Shown in pieces: positions 56,151-64,000 of a stretch of 64,000 nucleotides of DNA (positions are counted from its first letter, which is position 1; every line of letters starts with the position of its first letter). The notes beneath the pieces are model-generated. The model searched no databases. It saw nothing but the letters and a program-made list of their open reading frames with translations, and was not told the DNA's origin. A program made the translations under genes and the position numbers. Origin of the DNA: Elymus sibiricus (taxonomy: Eukaryota; Streptophyta; Magnoliopsida; Poales; Poaceae); contig CM077668.1 in the NCBI GenBank assembly GCA_039707655.1, forward strand, positions 403,168,130-403,232,129, given 5' to 3'.

Positions 56151-57845
56151 ATGACAGACCACAAGATCAAGAACCAGATGACCATCCAAACGTTTTTCAT
56201 GACAAAGACATGCCCAGGATGTCAGGTTGGCAGGTTGCCCATTACCAAACTGACAGACTACAGGAAAAGACACTAAACCGGCCAGCCAAACTTCTTAATA
56301 GCGACATGCCCAGGATGTCAGGATGCCCATCTCCAAAATAACATACTAAAAGATCAAGTAACACGACTAGACAAACTGTTTTTTTTGTGGGTGTAGACAA
56401 ACTTTTTTTCAACAAAAGACATGCCCAGGATGTCGAGATCAAAGGTGAACACCTTCCTCATTCTCCTCCATCTCATCCTCCACCACTTCCCTTTCAGCGA
56501 TACTCATCAGCCTCCCAGGGGGCGATGTGCGAGTTTCTTCATGCACTCTGACAGCGGCACCTCCAACAAGTCTGCATGAGTGCTATAGCGGCATGTTGTA
56601 GTATAAAGCCGGGAATAGGACCTCCCTTGCAGTGCTATTTCTTGGAATCCACTTTATAAAACCGATCAAACATTGTGTTTTTATGTTTTTAAAAATTGTG
56701 CACGTGGGAATTGGTTATAAACTTACTCATGTGAGTTTTTGTGCAATCCATTTGTATCATGTGTAAAAAAGAAAATAATATGAGCAAAACACCCCACGTG
56801 CACCCTGGAATACACTTTTTCAGCTTCTCCAAAACCCCCAAACACTGTCGACAATCTAGTCTTGTCAGGAGAGAAACAAAAATGTACAGGATGAAAAACA
56901 CAATGGCCCGGATGTTGCGAATACAGTGATCGGCTTCCATCACATCCAGGTGTGGCGCCACCCTGAAAGTAATGGAAGTCACAACTGTTGGTTATAAGCT
57001 CTTTGCCATCATCTGAAAAAGGTTTTCGCAAGCAGTAGAAATAGTGGATGGAGTGACGTGCATCAACCATCAAGCGAGGCTGCGTGTGGCAGACCTCCTT
57101 CCTTAGAAGTTTGAAGTTCGTATGTAGTTTAACAAAGAGCAGCCAGACGTTCTTTAACCAGGACATGCCTAGGATGCTAGGTTTGCACATCATCAAACTG
57201 ACAGACTACCGAAAAAGGACATTATATCAGCCAACCAAATTTCTTTAACAATTAACAACGACATGCCCAGGATGTCAGGTAGGGATGGGAACTGGGTCCC
57301 ATTTAATCCCATTTAAACCCACTAATTGTTTTGTAGTTCAAAAATTTGTTTTTTTTGAGGAAAATGAACTACGAAGCTAGAAAAAGCTAAATAAATGGGA
57401 CTAGTGGCTGCCACTTATTTGCCATTTACATCCCTAATGTCAGGATGCCCATCTCCAAAATGACAGGCCACAAGATCAAGAACCAGATGACTGACCATCC
57501 AAACGGTTTTCATAACAAAGACATGCCCAGGATGTCAGGTTGCCCATCATCAAACTGACAGACTACAGGAAAAGACACTAGACCGGCCAGCCAAACTTCT
57601 TAATAGCGACATGCCTAGTATGTCAGGATGCCCATCTCCAAAATAACATACTACAAGATCAAGCAACGACGACCAGGCAAACTTTTTTTCAACAAAAGAC
57701 ATGCCCAGGATGTCGAGATCAAAGGCGAACGCCTTCCTCATTCTCCTCCATCTCATCCTCCACCACTTCCCTTTCAGCGATACTCATCAGTCTCCCAGGG
57801 GGCGATGTGCGAGTTTCTTCATGCACCCTGACAGCGGCACCTCCA
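56151..57845 (+). repeat. Tandem host duplication: rest of unit 1 (to 56566) and unit 2
   Basis: 56156-56565 repeats about 57460-57845 closely, including the phrases ACATGCCCAGGATGTC and CCCTTTCAGCGATACTCATCAG. Unit 2 begins at 56567 without a spacer. Together with 50661-50998 this shows a head-to-tail duplication of about 1.2 kb, later altered by retrotransposon 2 in unit 1 and by a MITE in unit 2. ACATGCCCAGGATGTC also recurs within units. No intact gene. Confidence 0.72.
57280..57436. mobile_element. hAT-type MITE, 157 bp, 8-bp target duplication
   Basis: The inverted ends are TAGGGATGGGAAC and, from the right, TAGGGATGTAAATG. An exact 8-bp direct repeat ATGTCAGG flanks it at 57272-57279 and 57437-57444. 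Eight-base duplications and TAGGG ends are typical of hAT elements. No coding capacity. It is absent from unit 1 of the tandem duplication, where the flanking sequence is uninterrupted or deleted. Confidence 0.83.
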
Positions 57846-58092
57846 GCAGCACCTGTTTATCCGCCTCGTTTTGTAGTCCTGCCCAATGACGCAAAAAGAC
57901 ACACATGAAATAGATCAGCTTAATAGGAGCCGACGGCCATTTCTTATCAAAGCAAGCTTTGTTACGAGTTCTCCACAAGGCGCAACAAAAAGCAGCGATA
58001 CCAACTATATGTATATTAATTCCCAAATGGATTTTATCAGCAGCCCACATAAAAATAATGCGAGAAGCAAGTAGGCCTATCAAGGAGGCCAA
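57787..58092 (-). pseudogene. LINE reverse-transcriptase C-terminal remnant
   Basis: The minus-strand frame of 101 residues contains the zinc-binding C-terminal signature of plant LINE ORF2 proteins (AAFCCALWRTRNKACFDKK … FLRHWAGLQNEADKQ). The upstream catalytic part is missing, and similarity ends near 58100. The final residues extend into the tandem duplication, so a short piece of this LINE end is also present in unit 1 at about 56508-56566. It is a dead fragment. Confidence 0.75.
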
Positions 58093-60920
58093 CCGAGTTG
58101 CAAATTGAGCTCCACATATAAGCTACGTTACGTGGATACATTGTCACTCCCAATATGCGATCCTATTCTCGAGGAGCTCGAAGGCCCCACCAAGAGTAGA
58201 AGCGCATATTGAGACGCTCGCAAGGTGGATATCATTACAACGTACCACATACATAATGGATGGAGATACATATAAATACATTCAATCATCATACGAATAC
58301 ATCAATACATAGCAATCATCATACAGAAAAAGCATAATCCGACTACGGATGAAATCAAACGAAAAGATGAACAACATCCACCCTGCTAGCCCAGGCTGCC
58401 GACCAGGAACCTATCCCGAGATCGACGAAGAAGAAGAAGCAGAAGAAGAACTCCAAAAGCAAAACGCATCGCTCTCACGTTACGTCATGGCATTACCTGT
58501 ACCTGCATCTGGTGTTGTAGTAATCTGTGAGCCACGAGGACTCAGCAGTCCCATAACCATGGGTATCAAGACTAGCAAAGCTTAATGGGTATGGAAGGGG
58601 TAAATGTGGTGAGGTTGTAGCAGCACTAAGCATTGTATGGTGGCTAACTTACGAGTACAAGAATAAGAGGAGCATCTACGTAAAATGGTCGCAAACTACA
58701 AATGATCACTAAGTGATTCTGAACACCTACTTACGAGGCAAACATAACCCCACCGTGTTCTCTTCTCGAACTTCCTCGAAAAGAGACGGTCACGGTTACG
58801 CACACGGTTGGTGTGTTTTAATTAGGATTTAGCGTCAAGTTATCTACAACCGGAGGTTATAAATATCCAAGTACCACATAACCGCGGGCACGGCTTCGCG
58901 TAAGATTTAACCCTGCAGGGGTGTTCCAACCTGGCCCATCACAAGCCGACACAAGCTGCGGTGGAAATACCTCAACCTCAAGAAAACCCGATCAACCTCG
59001 AGTCAGTCCGAAGTATCCTCGGAAATCCGGTGCACAAGACATTTCGACAATGGTAACACAAGTCCAGCAAGACCTCCCGAAGTGTCGACACCCTGATAGG
59101 AGCCGCGCGTATCTCGTTCTCAGGACACTACCGGATGGGAAAGCCTACGAGTTAAACCAAACCTCGAGTTTCAGACCAACACCATCGGCACTGGCCCACC
59201 TGTATTATGTTGAAAAGAATCCATGGGTTCATGACGCCCTATGCCAATTAATCATTTAGTTCAGTATTATTATGTTGGCAAATGTTAAAACCAAAGTTGG
59301 GCCTTGCTGGAAGCGGTTATTCAAAGCGAACTGTCAAGAGGGTCCCATTCCCCTGAGTGTGTTGGGAACGATAAACAAGGATCATAACACCAGCATTACG
59401 GAAACTAGGGCGGCATGAGTGGAACAAAACACCAGGCAAAAGGCCAAGCCTTCCACCCATAACCAAGTATATAGATGCATTAATTAAATAACAGATATTG
59501 TGATATCCCATGATATCCATGTCCCAACATGAACAACCTACAACTGCACCTGCAACTAGCAACGCTATAAGAAAAGGGGCTGAGCAAGCGGTAACATAGC
59601 CAATCAACGATTTGCTGGGTAAGGGTGGTTAGAGACTGTATCATGACATACGGGAGGCTGACATATATCTGGTAGGAAGCGCGACATAGCGATAGCAACG
59701 AGACAACTAGCAAGCAAAGATAGTAGAGATATCCAAGGTTATGGTCATCTTGCCTGAAATCCCGCTCGGAAGAAGATCGAGTCCATGAAGAAGTCGAACC
59801 GATCGTAGTCGAACGAATCCTCACAATCGCAACGAAACCGGTACTATCGAGAAGAAGCACAACCGGAAAGAAGCAAACAACAAGGTAAACACCTATAGCA
59901 TAGCATGGCATGATGCGCAAACAAGTATGATGCATGTCCGGTTTAAAGATGAATGGCATGGCAAAATGCACAAGCAACACTACATATTAAGTGAAGCTCA
60001 AAACTCCACAACAATTATTTAGTTCACTCTCGTTTTAGCTACACATCAATATTAAATGTTGGTTAACATAGCAAGAGGTGAAGCAAAGATAAACTATCTA
60101 TCTAGGCAATTTAAATGAGGCCGGAAACAACAAACAACAATTCCGGAAAGTCCCCATATGTAATTTTCAAATTTAGTACTGTTCTGCCTAAACAATATTT
60201 GAAAGTTGTTAAACAACAAAAATAAGTGCACCATGTTAATCTACACATTTTTCCACCCCATTTACATATAAAGTTCATTTAATTCGGAGCTACGGTTATT
60301 TAGTTATGAAATAAATCATTTTAGCATGTTATTTATACAAATTAATTCAAACAACAAGTTTAAACATTTTTAACATGCATGAAAGTTGCATATTGTGAAA
60401 GTACACAAAATTCTAAGCATTTTTCATATATAATTTATTTTAATCCGATACACGGTTTGTGAGATATGATATGCATGAACATGAAGGACTTTTCTGCAAA
60501 ACAGCAATTCACTGGAAAAAATAGACAAATCGCAGAACCTAAAATAAAACTATACGGGCCGAAACTGAGCACGGGCCTAAACAGTGCAATGAGCGGTGGA
60601 TAGCAACTGTGTGCCTGGGGCGAGGGATTAGAGAGGCGCGCTCACCATGGGCCAAGGCCCGATGCGATGGAGATGGCCTGGCAGGCCGACGGATCTGGGA
60701 GCTGGGCTGGCAGCGGGGCTGCTGGGCCTGGTCAACGCGCGCGGGAGCTGGGTCGAGGAGGCCGGATCTCGGCTGGGCCGAGAGGAGGCGAGGCTGCGGC
60801 CCAGGGTGGGGTTAGCGAGCCCGGTCGTCGTCCTCTTCGCTCCTATTCTCGAAACAGGAGTCGGCAGCGCGGTCAACGACGGGCAGGGGAGGGCTCCGGC
60901 GAGGTGGGTTCGACGGGGAC
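58093..60920. other. Unclassified repeat-like DNA with no supported gene
   Basis: Moderate-GC sequence with frequent short frames in all phases but no recognisable domain. About 60600-60920 is GC-rich. The composition resembles an LTR or the interior of a Triticeae retrotransposon, but no paired repeat lies in the window. The stretch is cut on the right by retrotransposon 3. Confidence 0.35.
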
Positions 60921-62437
60921 TGATGACCCACAAGTATAGGGGGTCAATCGTAGTCCTTTCGATAAGTAAGAGTGTCGAACCCAACGAGGAGCAGAAGGAA
61001 ATGACAAGCGGTTTTCAGTAAGGTAGTTTCTGCAAGCACTGAAATAAGCGGTAACAGATAGTTTGATAGCAAGATAATTTGTAACGAGTAACCAGTAACA
61101 AGTGTAAATAAAGTGCAGCAAGATAGCCCAATCCTTTTGAGTGCAAAGGACAGGCCGGAACAAGTACTTATAATGATGCAAACGTTCTTGAGGACACACG
61201 GGAATTTCATCTAGTCACTTTCACCATGTTCATTCGATTCGCGTTCGCTACTTTAATGATTTGATATGTGGGTGGACCGGTGCTTGGGTGCTATTCTTAC
61301 TTGAACAAGTCTCCCACTTATGATTACCCCCTCTCGCAAGCATCCGCAACTACGAAAAGAGAATTAAGACAAAGTCTAAACATAGCAATAAACGTGTGGA
61401 TCCAAATCAGCCCCTTACGGAATAGCGCATAAACTGGGGTTTAAGCTTCTGTCACTCTAGCAACCCATCATCTAATTACTACTCCACAATGCATTCCCTT
61501 AGGCCCATAAATGGTGAAGTGTCATGTAGTCGACGTTCACATGACACCACTAAGAGAATCACAACATACATAACATCAAAATACCGAACGAATACCGAAT
61601 TCACATGATTACTTATGACAAGACTTCTCCCATGTCCTCAAGAACAAAAGTAACTACTCACTCATCATCATGAAGTTCAAGATCAGAGGGGTATTGAATA
61701 ACATAAAGGATCTGAACATTTAGTAAATCACAAAGCAAACCAACTAGCATCAACTACGATAGGTAATCAACACTACTAGCACCCCACAAGTAACAATCTA
61801 TAATTTTGATACAAAGATTGAATACAAGAGATGAACTAGGGTTTGAGATGAGATGGTGCTGTTGATGATGATGATGAAGATTGGTCCTCCCACGATGAGA
61901 GGGTTGTTGGTGATGATGAAGGCTTCGATTTCCCCCTCCCGGAGGGAAGTGTCCCCGGCGGAATCTGCCCGCCGGAGAGCAAAAGTGCTCCTGCTCTAGT
62001 TCCGCCTCGTGGCGGCGGCGCCTCGTCCCGAAAGTCTCCCCATAAAAGTTTTAGGGTAAAATGACTTATATACCAGAAGGAGAGGGCCAGAGGTGGGCCA
62101 GGGGCTCCACGTGGCACTTGGGCGCGCCCCGGGGGAGGCGCGCCCAGGTGCCATGTGGGCACCTGGTTGGCCTCCTCTAGCAACTCTTTGGCCCAATATT
62201 TTTTATATATTTGAAAATAAATCTCCGTTGAATTTCAGCCCATTTGGAGATGTGCAGAATAGGTATCTCTGATGTAGCTTTTTCAGGCCCTGAAATCCAG
62301 CTGCCGGTATTCTCCCTCTTTGTGTAAACCTTGCATATTAAGAGAGAAAAGGCATTAGGAATACTCCATGAAGTGTTATATTGGCCAAAAACTTTATAAA
62401 TAGCAGCAATAAAACATGATGCAAAATGAACGTATCA
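60921..62437 (-). repeat. 3' LTR of retrotransposon 3
   Basis: It carries a GC-rich inverted repeat at about 62108-62163 (CACGTGGCACTTGGGCGCGC … GCGCGCCCAGGTGCCATGTG), like the hairpin in the LTRs of retrotransposon 1, although the rest of the two LTRs is not alike by eye. Confidence 0.8.
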
Positions 62438-64000
62438 ACTCCCCCAAGCTTAGACCTCGCTTGTCCTCAAGCGAAAGCCGAAATCGAAAAACATGCCCAC
62501 ATGCTTAGAGAGAGAGGTGTCGATAAAAATAAAATATGGACATGGAAGCATCATGAACAATATTATAGCAGCAATGATTACTATCATAAACTTCTCATGA
62601 GCAAGTAACAATTCATCACAATAGTGAAGTATGAAGCATAAACTTTCTTGAAAACTAACAAACTATGTTCTCAGTCAACAATGCAATTGCAATTCATCAT
62701 ACTTTCAGGAAGGGTCACATATAGGAGACTTTTGGCAAGTTCACATACTCAACTATCATTTAGTCTTTCATGATTCCTAACACTCACACCATACATATGG
62801 AGCATCAAGTTTCAGCCAGACACATAGAAAGATAGGGGCTTATAAGTTTGCCTCCCAACTCATTCACCTCAAGGGTGATGTCAACAATAATAACTCATGC
62901 TCACCCACATTCAGCTGGACATATGTGCCTAGATCTTTCCCCACCACAAGATGCTTGCCAAAGAATAAAATAAAAAGGAATAGAGAGAATAACTTTGACA
63001 CTTTGCATAAAAGTAAATTCATAAAAGTAAAAGATAGGCCCTTCGCAGAGGGAAGCAGAGGTTGTCATGCGCTTTCAGTGTTGGATGCACTAACTCTTAA
63101 TGCAAAGGAACATCATGTGATATTGCCCCTTGTGATAGCAACCTTTATTATGCAGTTTGTCACTTTTATTCTTTACCATCACAAGTTCGTACCACGCTTG
63201 TTTTCCCTTACAATAAAAGATCATACATATTTAGTAGCAATTTTTATTGCCTTATTGCACCGATGACAACTTACTTGAAGGACTTACTCAATCCATAGGT
63301 TGGTATGGTGGACTCCCATGACATGAAGTTGGTTAAAGGGTTTTGGATGCACAAGTAGTATTTCTACTTAGTGCGGAATTTTGGCTAGCAAAGATATTGG
63401 GCAAGCACCCCATGTTGGAGGATCCATGAAAATATACCTTCTATGTGAATATGAACAAACATAACTCATTACGTTGTCTTCCTTGTCCAACATTAACCGT
63501 TTGACATACAATACTTAATGGGTGCTCACAATCACAAAAGATGTCCAAGATAGTGTATTTGCATGTAAATCTTCTCTTCCTTATTAACTTTTTCATGCAA
63601 TTGCACCATTGACCAATGCTATGTTTGTCAACCTTCAATAAATTTTACCACTTATACTTTTCTTTATGTGATGTCATTACTCACCATAAGATTAGCACAT
63701 GATTTTCATTCTTTTCTTTGCTTTTGATTTATGCATAGAAACAAACAAGCAAAACTCAAACTACTCTTTATTATATAACTCTCACTCGATTACATAGATA
63801 GATAGATCACGAAACTAACACTCAAAGATAGATCATACTAAACTTTTATTCTACTAGATCACGAAATACTAAGGATCGAACTGAAAATATGTAAAGATAA
63901 TAAAAGTGATGGTGATACGATACCGGGGCACCTCCCCCAAGCTTGGCACAAGCCAAGGGGAGTGCCCATACCCGTGTGATCAAGCCTCCTCCTTTGGTGA
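60921..64000 (-). mobile_element. LTR retrotransposon 3, left end only
   Basis: An LTR at 60921-62437 (1,517 bp) begins TGATGACCCACAAG and ends ACGTATCA. Just inside it, ACTCCCCCAAGCTT is a polypurine tract on the minus strand, so this is the 3' LTR of an element reading right to left. The 5 bp before it, GGGAC, would be the target duplication; the other copy is outside the window. The interior seen (62438-64000) is non-coding and shares CCCTTCGCAGAGGGAAGCA and CCCCAAGCTT phrases with retrotransposon 1. Whether it encodes pol cannot be seen. Confidence 0.82.

Noticed and set aside
58349..59259. Open frames at 58349-58585 and 58921-59259
   Set aside because: Short, no domain, in repeat-like DNA with open stretches in several phases.
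1..64000. CRISPR arrays, rRNA genes, tRNA genes
   Set aside because: No regularly spaced short repeats and no tRNA or rRNA signatures were seen; the 18-bp tRNA-matching sites are retrotransposon primer-binding sites.

Overview
This is nuclear DNA from a grass, most likely a Triticeae species (wheat, barley or a relative). The evidence is the density of nested transposons, CACTA elements with 'TTTAGTACCGG' subterminal repeats, long-LTR elements primed by 'TGGCGCC' and 'TGGCGAC' sites, grass-type F-box and FAR1-like genes, and GT-AG introns throughout. There are no bacterial operons, rRNA genes, tRNA genes or CRISPR arrays. The species is inferred, not shown.

Layout. (1) 1-5138 is a CACTA fragment (copy A): the tail of a TNP2 transposase and a broken TNP1-like gene. 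It is cut at both ends. (2) 5139-13322 and 24787-about 35945 form one AT-rich gene-bearing island, split by a complete CACTA element (copy B, 13323-24783, 3-bp target duplication AGA). The island holds a small basic-protein gene, a decayed three-exon F-box gene, a three-exon GRF zinc-finger/membrane-anchor gene, a three-exon gene for an unrecognised 147-residue protein, a decayed Ulp1-fold gene with active-site replacements, and a decayed FAR1-like MULE transposase. The last two converge. Most of the spliced genes were assembled here by matching splice sites and reading phase. (3) 35951-43907 is a minus-strand gag-protease-only LTR retrotransposon with target duplication TCGCT. It landed 28 bp from a TATA box. 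(4) 43913-50998 is low-copy-looking flank with an intact F-box gene on the minus strand (48785-49963). (5) 50999-56150 is a second, very young minus-strand gag-only LTR element (target duplication ATGAC), lodged in the first unit of a tandemly duplicated host segment. (6) 56151-58092 is the rest of that duplication, a hAT-type MITE with an 8-bp duplication, and a LINE remnant. (7) 58100-60920 is unclassified repeat-like DNA. (8) 60921-64000 is one LTR and part of the interior of a third minus-strand element, which runs off the window.

How the parts relate. CACTA copy B carries three transcription units that would work together in transposition: a small coiled-coil membrane-anchor protein, the TNP2 transposase, and a TNP1-like protein continuous with a C-terminal Ulp1-type cysteine protease whose His-Asp-Cys residues are all present. 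The first two genes and the last are each preceded by palindromic 'TAGTACCGG' repeats and a TATA box. Both LTR retrotransposons with visible coding regions lack reverse transcriptase, RNase H and integrase, and each has one in-frame stop in gag, so they would depend on enzymes supplied in trans.

The most interesting part is the AT-rich island. Its halves share an unusually frequent ATTTCACAT/ATGTGAAAT word and a set of intron-rich accessory genes around a FAR1-type transposase, so it may be one very large gene-carrying MULE. I could not find its terminal inverted repeats.
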